Positions 28,616 to 40,244 of a DNA stretch of 64,000 bases are shown piece after piece. Numbering within the stretch: the stretch's first letter is position 1; every line of letters begins with the position of its first letter. The stretch is from Aculops lycopersici (taxonomy: Eukaryota; Arthropoda; Arachnida; Trombidiformes; Eriophyidae). Position numbers and translations under genes: made by a program. The stretch lies in assembly GCA_015350385.1 (NCBI GenBank), contig WNKI01000001.1, positions 4,281,129 through 4,345,128 of the forward strand. The letters run 5' to 3'. Under the pieces are notes generated by a model, which had not been told where the DNA came from, ran no database searches, and saw nothing but the letters and a program-made list of their open reading frames with translations.

Positions 28616-31543
28616 ATGAAGACATCAAGTCAGACGAATAAAACTACTAGCCGCGGTCGTCACCACAATGCAGTGGTGACTTTGATTGCGGCCGCAGTGT
28701 TTGCCGCCACCACCAGTTGCGTTCGCTCACTTCCGGTTCAAGATCGCGAAACAACCATCGCGGACCAAGACGATGAACTAGAGCGCGGATCGATCTTTCA
28801 GCTTAGCCCATTGAATAGCAACAAGTCGAATCCGTTTGCGCCAAGGTCCATAAGCTACGTATTTGATTCCAAGCAATTGAGTCCCTATATGCAAATGCGC
28901 AAGTTGCCGGCAACAAGCAATAATATCACCTGCAATGACGGATCTCCAGTGGGCTACTATCTGCGCCAAAATGTCCACTCAAAAAGTTGGGTCATCTACC
29001 TTCAAGGTGGTGGTTTTTGTGGAAGCGAGGAGAGTTGTTTGCAAAGATGGCAACGAAGTCCTCACTTGATGAGCTCCAATTATTGGCCCAAAACAAAGTC
29101 AGGTTAGTATTTTGAGACTATCGAAATATAAAAAAACTACAGGGTTGAGTGAAAGTGTGGGGCGAGTTTAAAATGCGTTGGCAGACAGTCTGGCGCCTCG
29201 ATTAAATGGCACCAACTTATTGGTAACCTGCGAAAGAGAGAGAGAGAGGGAGAGGTGACTGGTGCGCGCGCCGTTTATGTGCTAATTTTACAACACGCGC
29301 GCATCCCTGTCCTCTTTAATGTGAGCCGCCGTCAGGTTGACTGGCCGGCTTCTGGCCACACAGACAAAGCGCAGCGTGCGCCCCACTGTTGCACATGGGT
29401 TAGCGCTCCGCTCTCACCTGGCCAACAACTTGTTGATTTGATTGAATTGAGTCGATTGGTCATCTTAGGTGTCGCTTCAGTAATCAAACAGCATAACAAC
29501 AGCCTGACGATGACGGTCAATAAAATCAATTATAAGTCCGCGCACACGCCAACCGTTAGGTAAATAATTACTAACACCTTCACGTTTATGACCTCAACTC
29601 AACTCCATTGAACCTCGCACACAGTTGACGGCATCCTCTCCAACGAGCCCAAACAGAATCCCTACCTGTGGAACGCAAACCATGTTTATATTCCCTACTG
29701 TTCCAGCGACTCGTGGACAGGTCTACGTAGACAAGCGAGTTTGGGACATTTAAACAATCACCTCCATCATTCAACGAGGGATCACAGTCAAGATGATACC
29801 TATCAAACGCATCACTCAACTTCATCCAAACCATCACCGTCCTCACTCAATTTCTTAGGCTCGGCAATAATCGAGCGAGTACTCAAAAGTTTGTATGATG
29901 ACTTTAATCGCGAGTCGAGTTTACATGACGCTAAATTCATTCTGCTGGCCGGTGAATCGGCGGGAGCCACAGGTGTCATTATGAATCTCGACAAAGTTAA
30001 GAGATTTGTCGACAAAAAGTTTGAGGCCGACAAGTTGGCAAACTGTAGTCGGGTAAACGAGACCATAGATGCCAGCCTCAACTATACAAACTGCGACCAG
30101 ACTAACAGACAACAACCTGTTGTTAGAGGTCTAGCTGACTCCGGTTGGTTCCTGGACAATGAGCCATACGATCAAGGTACAAAGATGTTTGGTGACATCT
30201 ACTTTGATGCAAGTGGAAGCATTTCAGACTCATCCTCGGATCAAATTGGAATCGGCGACGATTGCGACAGGCAAAGATGTGGCCCGTTGCAGTCAATAAA
30301 ACAGGCAATGCGCTTTTGGAACGGACAGGTACCAAGCGCTTGCGCTGCAAATCATCCATTGGAACCATGGCGCTGCTACTTCGGCTATCGAGCATATCAA
30401 ACACTCAAGACTCCATTATTTATTGTGCAATGGTTATACGATGAGGCTCAGTTGCTGGCAGATAATTTGATGCGTCCCATAACAAGTGGTCAGTGGGATT
30501 ACGTTAACAAGCTAGTGGCCGACCTGCGAGTTTCATTCGAGAATGTCACCGCACTCTTCGCTCCATCGTGTTTCTCGCACGGTTTAGTCACAAAACCTAC
30601 CTGGAATCAAATCAATATAAACGGATTAAAGCTACCTCATGTCTTGAATAGTTGGGAGGAGCAATCGTTGGTTAGTCCAAGTCAAGACCAGCTGTTGAGT
30701 GTGCAGCATTCTGAAACCCAATTAATGGCAGACGAGTTTTCGATTGTCATGACGCAATCATCAACTTCCACAGCTGACACTAGACAGAATAATATATCAA
30801 ACTTTGGAAATCGGCCAAATTTTGAAGCAATTCTAGTTGAACAAACTGATTCTATGCCGTCGTCACCAGGCGGAACTTACAATCAAATGCAACAAGATCA
30901 ACCATCAATTGAGAGAACCCTAAGACAAGCTAGCGGTGCGCAGGGTTCGCAAAACAGACACCAAAAAGGAACGAGAAAGAGAAAGCGAAACAATACGAAT
31001 AACGTTACTCAACAGAATAGGAATAAACAGTTAAGACAGAGGTCCACTTCCGGTGAAACATTAGCTACAAGTGGCCACAAGATCCACAATATAAATGATC
31101 CGGCGCAAGGAGTAAGCTCAACGCAAAACCTGTCGCCACTCATCGACAAGTCCGTCACTTCCGGTGACCTAATTCTGGGTAGAGTAACCCGAAGTGACCG
31201 CACCTCTGAGGCAAATACAGCCGGCCGCTTGGGCAGATCCACTATAGTTGAGGAGTCAACTCTATTGCAAAGCAATAATGTTCCAGATGATATTATGACA
31301 TCAGCTTCATTTGCTAGCAACAATCCATATCAACATAGACAAGACCAACAAGTTGCACAGTGGCAATCTACTGCATTTTTAGGTAATACTGAATCTCGAC
31401 CGTTGATTACAGTACCAAAAGTAACCACTACCTTCAATCTAATTCCAGAATCGGCAAGTAAGTTTAGATTGATAGACTCGTGTGGCTGGCCTCAATGCAA
31501 CAGAGACTGTCCCACTTTTAACGCAGATATGGGCTTTAGCTGA
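28616..31543 (+). CDS. Notum: Notum, secreted palmitoleoyl-protein carboxylesterase
   Basis: Exon 1 is 28616-29102 and exon 2 29625-31543, giving 801 aa. The junction rebuilds KTKSVDGILSNEP, a conserved Notum stretch. Notum removes the palmitoleate from Wnt proteins outside the cell and so limits Wnt signalling. A signal sequence lies near residues 20-38. The oxyanion region YLQGGGFC, the nucleophile block GESAGATG (Ser274), the Asp block WLYDEAQL (Asp435) and the His block CFSHG (His481) complete the triad. The C-terminal Cys block DSCGWPQCNRDCPTF is present. Between about 505 and 770 there is a long disordered Ser/Gln/Asn-rich insert with a basic cluster (RKRKRNNTNN). A smaller His/Ser-rich insert lies near residues 205-230. 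Confidence 0.95.
29103..29624 (+). other. Notum intron, 522 bp
   Basis: The donor is TCAG|GTTAGT and the acceptor CGCACACAG|TT. The intron is in phase 1. It contains a GA-rich tract (about 29233-29250) but no recognisable gene. It is one of only two introns placed with confidence in this window. Confidence 0.85.
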
Positions 31544-31824
31544 TGGTATCAAGATTAATTAACTGACGCTATCAGCAAGGTTACTACTAATAATCAAGAT
31601 ATAAATATGATGATTATATGATATAATTTGGTTACACATGCTGCTACTACTAATACTACTACTACCACCGCTATAACTAGTCAACAATTAAAATATAAAT
31701 TTCTAATAACTATAATAATAATAATGTTAATATTAATGGTTTCTTAATTTGGTGATTGATCGATTGGTTAATGGATTGAATGATAATTTGGTTGATATTA
31801 GACTGTGTAAACCTTTCATTTCAT

Positions 31825-33490
31825 TCATAATATAGGCAACATGTGGGCCTCGGTGTTGAATATATAATGGTTCAATAGGGTGCCCACGATTTGTCGGTCA
31901 TCACAGAAAGTTAAATATAAATATTTCAATGTTTCACTAAGCCAAAAGCTTTCCATTCTATCTGGTGCATGCTGATGAAGTTGTGGAATCTCGCTTTTGT
32001 CGGCCGGTTTCCTTCGGACATCTGATATGGGCGTGTAGCCCGATGGTATTCGAGAGTATTCTTGGAACGAATCAAATATTTCGCTTGCTTCGCGTCGAAA
32101 CTTTTCCAATCCAGTTATGTGGTATAGATAGAAAAGAGACTCAACATATTCGGGTCTGAGAATGTTGTGGGCAGATTGGGCTTGTACCTGGAGCTCTGGT
32201 TGTTCCAGTTGCTGTTGGTGTTGTTGTTGCTCGCCATTTGCTTGGTCATGATCAAAATGGTTCAACTTTGGAACAAAATTAGTAATTTCGGCTGCTAATC
32301 CTGTTCCCATATCACTGTACATATGATGGCAAGTCCTTGCCAGAGACATGGCTAATTTGAGGTGTTTATCATATCTTGAGTTGAGCTTGTGATTTGGAGT
32401 CTCTAGGTTATACTTCAACCTATTATCTGCCGCTAGCGGACTGAAATGATAGTAACCTAAAGCTAGAGTTCCAGGTAAGAAGCAAACAAGATGATCCATC
32501 TTGTGATGATATTGATAATCATCCGAATTGTTTGAGGTCTTGAATATTTGTAATTCTGCGATATAAGTATAATTTTGAACACCATTTGTGTGCTTGAGTA
32601 GTTTTGCCTCCATCTCATCCATACAATCCAGGTAGTCGTCTTCCAACCACTTTATTCCAGTTTGTAAGTATTGTTTTAACAAATATTCATAGTAGGAGTC
32701 AGTTCTAGCTCCCAATGTGATCACAGAGCCCTCGAGTTTTCCATCAATTGGACTGATGTACATGGGCAATAATTTTGATTCTCTAACTTGAGTTAGATTG
32801 TGCAAATGCACACTTGTTTGGAATGTTGTATGTTCGTAGATGGGTTTGCCTGAAATTTGTGATAAATAACGAAATTCTAACTGTAAACTACTGACCTCCG
32901 ATAGTGACGAGTGTGGATTCCAAGGAGGTGGGTGGCTATGATGACTGTTGAGATCCATATCGCTGTACGGAATGATCTTGGATTCAGTGTCATAACAATG
33001 GATCAGTACATCACCAAACTCAATCGCTTGCCGTTTCAATCCTTCGCGTCCAGTTAGATGATAGGCAGACAGAATACCGGCTAAGATCCTGATAGTCAGC
33101 TCAAAACAATTCGAATTTTCACTCTTTGTTCTAAATTTGAGTTCATTCTCGATCCAATCAATAGCCAAATTAATGTCGTGAGTCAATCCCATCATGATAA
33201 GGGAATCAACTGAGTCAACGATTGTCAAACCTAATTGAAACCAATGGTCAGCCTCCTTGGATCGAGGCTTCAACATGTCATAACCCCAAGCGTATCGCCG
33301 ATAATTATCCCAGGAATGTTTCATTGCCTCCTTGATTCTAACTTGCATAACATTAACATTTCTCATTTGAGCAAAATCCTTAGCTGTCAATAAGTAGGTG
33401 AGATTGTTGGGATAAACTTGAGCTCCCTTGAGCATCGCATTTGGATCGGTAGCAAGGGGCAATTGTGATTGTAGTTGTTGTTGTTGTTGC

Positions 33491-33578
<88 letters not shown>

Positions 33579-33912
33579 GCTGTTGTCGCCTCCTTTGAAA
33601 TTCGGGAGGATCCTCTAGTTTGAGGTTATGATGGTCTAGTTTACTTTGTGTTGCAACATTATCACTGGTCTCACCTGAGTTAAGTTTTAGGATTAATAAA
33701 AACACTAGACCAATAGTAACCAGTGCAGCCATGTAGAATTTCAATCTCCTCAGATACAATAGTCTAAAGGTGGACACATTGAGTATCCTTTGGACAAGCG
33801 GAATGTTTCGTCGTTTTGATGATGATGATGATGATGATGTTGTTGTTGTTGTTAGAGACGACGGAGAGGTTAGTGAATTGTCGTCAAAGTCTAACAATAT
33901 TTTGCAGCTCAT
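31825..33912 (-). CDS. MAN1B1: ER mannosyl-oligosaccharide 1,2-alpha-mannosidase (GH47)
   Basis: A 695-aa type II membrane protein. It trims one mannose from Man9GlcNAc2 in the ER and marks misfolded glycoproteins for degradation. The membrane helix is at about 60-78 (MAALVTIGLVFLLILKL), followed by a stem containing 37 consecutive Gln (residues 110-146), then the GH47 barrel. Family blocks seen include GLTIVDSVDSLIMMGL, the catalytic-region CFELTIRILAG, TLGARTDSYYEYLLKQY, MDHLVCFLPGTLALG, LRPEYVESLFYLYHITG and the calcium-binding end NTEAHMLPI. It matches MAN1B1 better than the Golgi enzymes or EDEM. Low-complexity Gln/His loops inside the barrel (near 550-575) are unusual. It converges with Notum. 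Confidence 0.92.
33475..33585. repeat. CAA/CAG trinucleotide repeat, 37 codons
   Basis: On the minus strand this reads as 37 consecutive Gln codons, nearly all CAA with a few CAG, in the stem of the mannosidase. A near-pure CAA tract of this length is expected to vary between individuals. Confidence 0.9.
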
Positions 33913-34469
33913 AATAACAATAATAATGGTGAAGATTCACGAATGGCGGTGATGTGAGCAAAAGAATTCTATCTAGTAATAGAGCAAACTCTTTTGTTCT
34001 AAATTTAGTCTCCCTGTGCGTCTATTTATTTGCATCCCCCACTAATGTGACATGTAATTCTCTCTTGTGGTTAGTTAATAATTGTTGTGGAGTTCTCACA
34101 TTTGTTGCTGAATAATTTGATACACTCCCCAGATTCGATTGATTGTAATGGGATATGGAGAGAAATAAATGAGACACAATGTTTACTGTGAGGTTACGCT
34201 ACAATGAGACTGCAACTGAAAACATGTGAGGAAATGTCAGATTGAATTTGTGAGCGCTTCTTGGTGCACAGGAGACAAGCAGTCGCCGCACAAGTGGAAC
34301 TCAAGCGCCACCTCTGCCGCTATCTAGACTTGGAGTTGGTCTCTCTTTCAAGTCTATGAACTGAAATTTGATGACATGATTGATGGACAAAATTTTGCTG
34401 CTAGGTATATTTATTCATAGTCAGTTTTAGAAACAAAATTCAACCATAGAAGTGCGGTGGTCAAGTCAA
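33913..34469. other. Non-coding interval, 557 bp
   Basis: It contains the promoter side of the mannosidase gene and the 3' end of the serpin gene. A minus-sense AATAAA (TTTATT at 34410-34415) lies about 55 bp past the serpin stop. Confidence 0.55.
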
Positions 34470-35939
34470 TCACTTGCCAACATTTGAGAGCTGACCAACG
34501 AAAAGTGGCAACTTGTCGTAACGGACCACAAACAAGAATGGATTTTTAACTTCAACAACAATACGCTCCTTCTTCATCTTGGCCATTAGTGGCATAAATG
34601 ACATCTTGGTCACTCCTGCTGCCTTCAATCCCACTTTGTTGACCTCAATCATAGCCTCGTGTTTTGCCTTATCAACGTGAAGCTTATCATTGGAAATCTG
34701 AGTTAGTTCGGCTTTGATATTATCAAAGACCTTGAGCAGACCCAATTTTTTTAGTGGCGATACAAGTTCGATGTCTGTTTCGAACTTGAACTTCGGCATT
34801 GCCAAGTAATCGATCTCTACGTTACTTGGTTGCTCATCGACAATCTCCAATACGTTCGCAAGTGAACTCTCTGAGTCTAACAATGCCTCCGACATCTTGC
34901 TTAGCTCATTTCCAGTTCCAGACTGATCCAGAGGCTCCAAAATAGTGTAGCTCAGATTTCCTATAAGTTCAATCTTGATTGCTCTAAAGTTTACCTTAGC
35001 CAAATGCTCAAAGTTGCTCTTGGCACTTCCGCCTAACCCTTGGGTCACTCGATCGTGATGAATCTTTGCGTTAGCCTTTGACCTCTCAGTAAACTCCACA
35101 AAATGGGAGCTCTCTAAGTCGCTAGTCGACAGTCCCTCTGCATCCTTAACTAGCTTGTTTTTTAGTCCATTATTGTAAAATAACTCGTCCAGTTTTCTAT
35201 CGTGAAATTCATTTTCCCAAAAGGCTTCAACTCTAACGGCACTCAGTAGCAACATTCTAAAGTCTGCCGCTAATTCAGATTGACTTAAAAGTTCCTTTTC
35301 GTAACCGGCGTCCTTTGCCCACTGGTTGACTCTAGCCAATATCTTCTCATTTTTAGTGGCATTCTTACCATCAATAGACTCCACTGCGCCATTGTAATAC
35401 TTTTGCAGGCAACTCACATATGATGGCTGCAATTTAGCATTCTTAGTCAGAGCCAAGTTCCAAATGTGAATCAGGGGAGTGTTCTGGTTGCGACTGGAAG
35501 CTTGCTCCCGTTCCGAAAGCTCCTCCAACGCTTCGCGCTCCTTCTTTGCCTCCTCACTAACCCTCTTGAACTCCTTTTCCAATTCAGCATAAGCCTCGTG
35601 CACCTTTTCCATTGGGCCTTTTGCTAGCGACTCGTAGCCGAGCACCTTGAAAAGCTCTTTCTCAGTTTGACTCTTGGGTTCAGCTCCAACTAGGACCAAG
35701 TTTAATGCCATATGGATGGACATTGGAGAGAAGATGACATTTTTGTGCTGCCTGTCTATAGCTCTCATCATGTTGGCACTAAACTTGAGCAAGGGCTCGA
35801 CCAAGACATTTGACGCCATCTCTGCGCTATTTCCGACGATTTGATGGTTGAAGATGAAAGTTGCAATGATGACAAATAATAAAATGGTAGTACGAGGAGC
35901 GGAATGCCCAAGCATGCTAATTTGCAATTTTGAGTTCAT
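34470..35939 (-). CDS. Serpin family protein, possibly non-inhibitory
   Basis: A 489-aa protein with a signal or anchor segment near residues 18-36 (TILLFVIIATFIFNH). The serpin core is clear: NVIFSPMSIHMALNLVLVGA near 64-83, the EVNKVGLKAAG hinge region near 425, and a conserved end (NPFLFVVRYDKLPLFVGQL). The chain is longer than the usual 380-420 residues because of a charged helical insert at about 112-155 (EKEFKRVSEEAKKEREALEE). The hinge departs from inhibitory serpins: it lacks the usual Glu, and a Leu stands where a small Thr or Ser is expected at P14, with Gly-Val in place of the Ala run. Loop insertion may be hampered, so a storage, carrier or structural role is possible. Confidence 0.9.
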   Translation of the reverse strand: MNSKLQISMLGHSAPRTTILLFVIIATFIFNHQIVGNSAEMASNVLVEPLLKFSANMMRAIDRQHKNVIFSPMSIHMALNLVLVGAEPKSQTEKELFKVLGYESLAKGPMEKVHEAYAELEKEFKRVSEEAKKEREALEELSEREQASSRNQNTPLIHIWNLALTKNAKLQPSYVSCLQKYYNGAVESIDGKNATKNEKILARVNQWAKDAGYEKELLSQSELAADFRMLLLSAVRVEAFWENEFHDRKLDELFYNNGLKNKLVKDAEGLSTSDLESSHFVEFTERSKANAKIHHDRVTQGLGGSAKSNFEHLAKVNFRAIKIELIGNLSYTILEPLDQSGTGNELSKMSEALLDSESSLANVLEIVDEQPSNVEIDYLAMPKFKFETDIELVSPLKKLGLLKVFDNIKAELTQISNDKLHVDKAKHEAMIEVNKVGLKAAGVTKMSFMPLMAKMKKERIVVEVKNPFLFVVRYDKLPLFVGQLSNVGK

Positions 35940-36573
35940 TATGTCGTCTGATTATCTGATACACTTTCATACGCTTTCTCTTTACCGCCCACCTAAACGC
36001 TATTGGCAACAATAACAACGACAGGCAAGATTTCGATCGTGCCAGACTCGAACGGGGGCTCCCAACGGGAGCTCTTTTTGAAGCAGATTGCAAAATTCAA
36101 GTTAGCTTGCTTTTTGTAGAGTTGCCAAAGTGACTCGCGCAACGACTGAGGCTTAGGAGCGCGTGCCTTGCAAGAGCCTAACGAGTTGCACCTGTCAGCT
36201 GCTTGGCTTGAATGTAAATTTCTTAATCACGTTCACTCTATTCAGCTCAGCTCAGCTTAGTTTCTCTTTATCCCTATCGCACCAATAAGTTTTTAATGGG
36301 GCCGCGGAACAGGCATAGTGTGTATCGAATCCGTGGCCTGCAATCTGAGCACTTGTTGCTTGCAATAGAATCATGCGAAGGAATCGTAAAATTAAAACGC
36401 GTTTCCCCCCACACACCATCCATTGAATACTAAACTGATACTACTTAAAGTATCACGAGTTTGAGAAATGGACGACGGAAAGTATATTGTAAGGGCCTGC
36501 AGTCATATGATGGAGAAAGTTTACTAATTCTATCGATTGCTCTTGGCTTTACATTCATCTGACAATAATAAAC
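35940..36573. other. Non-coding interval, 634 bp
   Basis: This is the promoter side of the serpin gene and the 3' side of TBC1D5. A short CAGCT/CTCAG tandem lies at about 36240-36260. No gene was recognised. Confidence 0.5.
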
Positions 36574-38979
36574 TCAAGTTTTACCACCGGTTGCACTGCC
36601 TCCCACTCCACTAGTGCCTGTTCCGCCACCGCCACCGCCACCGCTACCACTTAATCCACCACCAACAGGTGACTCAAGCTCATCCTCGAGTCTCAGGGAC
36701 CCCTTAAGAACATCGCGCACTTTCTTGAGCTGAGCTAAGGCAACAAAGATCTCGTCCTCTGAACTGAGGCTCTTCTCCTTCGGGAGACACCTTTGCAGAG
36801 AATCGATTTGCTCGCTAAGAAGACGCCAGCAGTAATCGACAATGGAGTGGAGATCGTCATAGGATTCTGTCGAAAGGTTCAAGGCGCTCCGGGACCCTGT
36901 TATACCGAAAGGGGTCTTGATGGATGGATCACCCAGATTCGAGGATGATGATTGCATTTCCCTCATTTCGTACTCCTTGACCGGACTAGATGCAAGTAAC
37001 AATTGGTCGCCCGAACGATGCTTTTGTTGCTGTTGCATAAGCTGCTGATACTGTCTATTGGCGGTCGGGTTCGATCGCGACTTGAAGGAATCTATTTGTT
37101 TAGAACTATTTTGACTAGCACTTCTAGATGATGCTGACATTGAGCTTGCAGCCGGTGATTGGTATAATTTGTTCCTATTGTACGATGATGATGATTGCAT
37201 AGCGACCGAAGCCTGTAGATTGCTAGAGGGAGTCTTATCTTGTATGTTCCGGCCAATACTCGAAACAAACTTGTTAATGTTGGGTAAGAAAACTTTCTTC
37301 GAACCACCTGATGCTCCTGGGACGTTCGATAACATGTTATTGCCGCCGCCGCCACTACTAAACCGCTGGCGACTCTCTGAGGACATGAAATTTGCGGTCA
37401 AATTTTTGGTATCTCGAACTACATTGTCAACAGCCTGGCTCATAAATCTACCATAGCCACTGGTTAGCTGTTGCGCAGTAAGAGAGTGTTGACTTAGTTT
37501 TTTTGTCAGGGATGATGTTTCGGGATGTTGGTTTCGACTAGATTGAAATTTCTGTATACCGCCAATTTTATACACAGACTTAGGACGGCTATTGTTCTCG
37601 GGATCTCTCAGGTGCAGAGCTAACTTGATGACATATTGCACATCCTTGAATTGGTGACGCATTAAATTGTTCAAACATTCAGTGTAATCTCCATTGACCA
37701 ACTCCTCGCGAATGGTTACGAGCATACTGGCAAATATATAATCTGTCAGGGTCATTGGAACATGATCACATATTATAGCATCCCAAATAGTCAACAGGTC
37801 TAAAAATTCGAATTCTCTGCCAAATAGCAATCGCATCCATCTTATACCATATATCTGGGGTGCAATTTGTAAGGCTTCCAAGTGATTGAATAATTCTAAA
37901 TCAAAATTTTTCACTATATTCTCGGAGATCCTCTTCAACTTAACGCCAAGCACTGAGACAACCTGATTTCGGTTGCCACTACTACTTGATCTATTGTTAT
38001 TTTTGAGACCATTGCTGGTTTGACTTGTCGATGATTCGGAGCTAGCTGGTATTATGAGTATGTCATCATTTTGGTACCAAGTTTCAATGCTCTTCATTAG
38101 GGCGCTAAATAAGTGGAATACATCATGCTCTAGATATTTAATGTCCATCAATGTAGCCATGGTCTCGTTAGCGTAGCCCCCCTCATGGTTGATGAGACAA
38201 TTTTGGTAATCAGTGTGAAGCACATATAATAAAGCCGCCAGTAGCTCGTGCATTCCTTGCTTATAAGATAAGTGAGAATTTTCTGTGGCAAAATTAAAAA
38301 GTACATTGGTGAGGATCTCTTGCATCTCAGTTTGTCTGAAAAATTCCATATCTGGAAAGGTTCGTATCACATCTCGTTCAATGGTCTTGTATACATTTTT
38401 GTGATCACATTCGTTAGCTGCCATTATGAATCTTTGCTCTTCTTCTAGCTCTTTCAGTTTTGCAGCCTTTTTCTCTTGTTCAGGGTCTATATCTTTGCTG
38501 ATTTGAGCAATAAATGTTGTTTGTTCTTGTTCGTTTGTATCTTTTGTTGCAGCTGCACCTGTCGTCGTTGATGCTTCTGAAATGTCAGTAATATCATTTT
38601 TGGCTCTTGCATCCTGAGGCAAATTCTTTGCTTTCAAACTGACGTATTGCTCACGACTCTTGGCGCAATACTCTAACCATTGATCAAAATGCTCTGGCAA
38701 GCACTTCAAGAAGTACCTCCAACATAGACTGCGAAACTGGCAGTGCCTTAGATTGCCACTTCTCGCTTTGTTTCTCAATTGATCGGCTCGGATAGGTACA
38801 AACAATGACTCGAAATCTCTCACATATCTTGAGGTTGGAGTTGTTGCTGTCGAGGTTAATATTGGAGTTCTTGTTGCTGACTGTGGATGGTTTGCTTGTT
38901 CTGTTGCCTCAATTGATCCCCCATTACGGGATTCCATGTTGCTGTTAGTTGTTTTGGTGCGAATTTGTTCGTCGTACAT
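36574..38979 (-). CDS. TBC1D5: TBC1 domain family member 5 (Rab7 GTPase-activating protein)
   Basis: An 801-aa protein. In the known family it inactivates Rab7 and binds retromer at endosomes and autophagosomes. The TBC domain runs from about residue 78 to 450 and has both catalytic fingers: Arg206 in IERDVIRTFPD and Gln241 in YKQGM. The block LEALQIAPQIYGIRWMRLLFGREFEFLDLL is typical of TBC1D5. The C-terminal coiled region (YDDLHSIVDYCWRLLSEQID, KVRDVLKGSLRL) also matches. A variable Ser/Gln-rich linker separates the two. The protein ends in a Gly-rich tail. It is divergent from the kinase gene, 611 bp away. Confidence 0.92.
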   Translation of the reverse strand: MYDEQIRTKTTNSNMESRNGGSIEATEQANHPQSATRTPILTSTATTPTSRYVRDFESLFVPIRADQLRNKARSGNLRHCQFRSLCWRYFLKCLPEHFDQWLEYCAKSREQYVSLKAKNLPQDARAKNDITDISEASTTTGAAATKDTNEQEQTTFIAQISKDIDPEQEKKAAKLKELEEEQRFIMAANECDHKNVYKTIERDVIRTFPDMEFFRQTEMQEILTNVLFNFATENSHLSYKQGMHELLAALLYVLHTDYQNCLINHEGGYANETMATLMDIKYLEHDVFHLFSALMKSIETWYQNDDILIIPASSESSTSQTSNGLKNNNRSSSSGNRNQVVSVLGVKLKRISENIVKNFDLELFNHLEALQIAPQIYGIRWMRLLFGREFEFLDLLTIWDAIICDHVPMTLTDYIFASMLVTIREELVNGDYTECLNNLMRHQFKDVQYVIKLALHLRDPENNSRPKSVYKIGGIQKFQSSRNQHPETSSLTKKLSQHSLTAQQLTSGYGRFMSQAVDNVVRDTKNLTANFMSSESRQRFSSGGGGNNMLSNVPGASGGSKKVFLPNINKFVSSIGRNIQDKTPSSNLQASVAMQSSSSYNRNKLYQSPAASSMSASSRSASQNSSKQIDSFKSRSNPTANRQYQQLMQQQQKHRSGDQLLLASSPVKEYEMREMQSSSSNLGDPSIKTPFGITGSRSALNLSTESYDDLHSIVDYCWRLLSEQIDSLQRCLPKEKSLSSEDEIFVALAQLKKVRDVLKGSLRLEDELESPVGGGLSGSGGGGGGGTGTSGVGGSATGGKT

Positions 38980-39590
38980 GTGGTAAGAAATATGATTTCT
39001 AGTTGGTCACATTCTAATATTAATTTTTGTGGTTAAACTTTAATTTATTCATCTATCAATATCAAGATTAATGAATAAATTAGATTGAATCCATTATCAA
39101 TATGAATACAGCAGGATTGTTTAAATAACTTACGCGTAAAGTTGGCTACTCTAGAGGCTAACTTGCTGCCTGTGTTTTCTTTTTGGCCAAAAATTGGCCA
39201 CCATCTCAATGCGGTGCTTTGCCCCCCACTTCCACAGAATTTGGACGCATTGCTAGCGCAAGGGGCGAAAGTCAAACAAACGACGACAGTGAGGATTTAT
39301 CTTTATCGCAAGAAAATATAATGGTGATTTCTACCGGCTGTTCGATAGTCATCATTGGAAGCAATGGAGACAGAATGGTGATAGATTTTCAATGCAAATC
39401 TAGAACCCCTCTTTGCTAGCTATCAAGATTTATTGATCAACCATATATTTAGAATATACAATAATACTAAACTCGAGACAAGAAAAGTTGTTCGAAAGTT
39501 TCAACAATTTTTCCATCCCAACTACCCAAGCTTTTAGGGCCCCTACAGCGAATCATTGGCTGTGCAAGCAATAGCAACTTTATTCTAGGC
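38980..39590. promoter_or_regulatory. Divergent promoter interval, TBC1D5 and UMP-CMP kinase
   Basis: A 611-bp interval between two start codons facing away from each other. It should contain both promoters. I see no TATA box at a convincing distance from either ATG. Confidence 0.5.
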
Positions 39591-40244
39591 ATGTCTTCAT
39601 TTCCTCAACAAAACCTATTTAACGGCATCAAACCCTCTGTTGCCTTCGTCCTTGGAGGTCCAGGTTCGGGCAAGGGAACGCAATGCAAGCTTATATGTGA
39701 CGAGTTTGGATACAAACACTTATCGGCGGGAGATCTATTGAGGGCCGAACGAAACTCGCCCGGATCCAAGTATGGCAACATGATTGAGCAACATATTTTG
39801 GAGGGGAGTATAGTGCCAGTTGAGGTAACTTGTAGTTTATTAGAGAGAGCCATGGTGGAGCACTGCAAGGAGCTAGCTGAAAAGTCAAAGGATAACGGTG
39901 ACAACGGTAATGTAAGGGGTAAATTTTTGATCGACGGCTTTCCAAGAAATGAGGATAATCTCCAAGGATGGACAAAACAGCTAGCGGATAAAGTAGAGGT
40001 TGTCTTCACTCTATTCCTCGATTGTCCACACGATGTTTGCATTCAGCGATGCTTGAGCAGGGGCCAGCAGGGATCCAATCGATCAGATGACAATGAGGTT
40101 AGTCTTAGGAAACGATTGGTCACTTATACCCATGACACAATGCCTATTATTGAATATTATCGCAAATTGAATCTCCTAAAACGAATTGATGCAAACAAGA
40201 GTGCAGAGGAAGTATACTCAGAAGTAAGGAAGTTGTTTCTATGA
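39591..40244 (+). CDS. CMPK1: UMP-CMP kinase
   Basis: A 217-aa adenylate-kinase-fold enzyme that phosphorylates UMP and CMP with ATP. The P-loop GGPGSGKGTQ is at residues 22-31. HLSAGDLLRAE forms the nucleoside-monophosphate-binding helix, FLIDGFPRNEDNLQGW the conserved central block, and a short LID with Arg residues follows (CLSRGQ, then RKRLVTY). Length and motifs match eukaryotic UMP-CMP kinases better than AK1, with an Asn after the FPR block. The acidic loop DNGDNGN is a small insertion. No intron. It converges with the Brr2-like gene, 238 bp away. Confidence 0.93.
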   Translation: MSSFPQQNLFNGIKPSVAFVLGGPGSGKGTQCKLICDEFGYKHLSAGDLLRAERNSPGSKYGNMIEQHILEGSIVPVEVTCSLLERAMVEHCKELAEKSKDNGDNGNVRGKFLIDGFPRNEDNLQGWTKQLADKVEVVFTLFLDCPHDVCIQRCLSRGQQGSNRSDDNEVSLRKRLVTYTHDTMPIIEYYRKLNLLKRIDANKSAEEVYSEVRKLFL

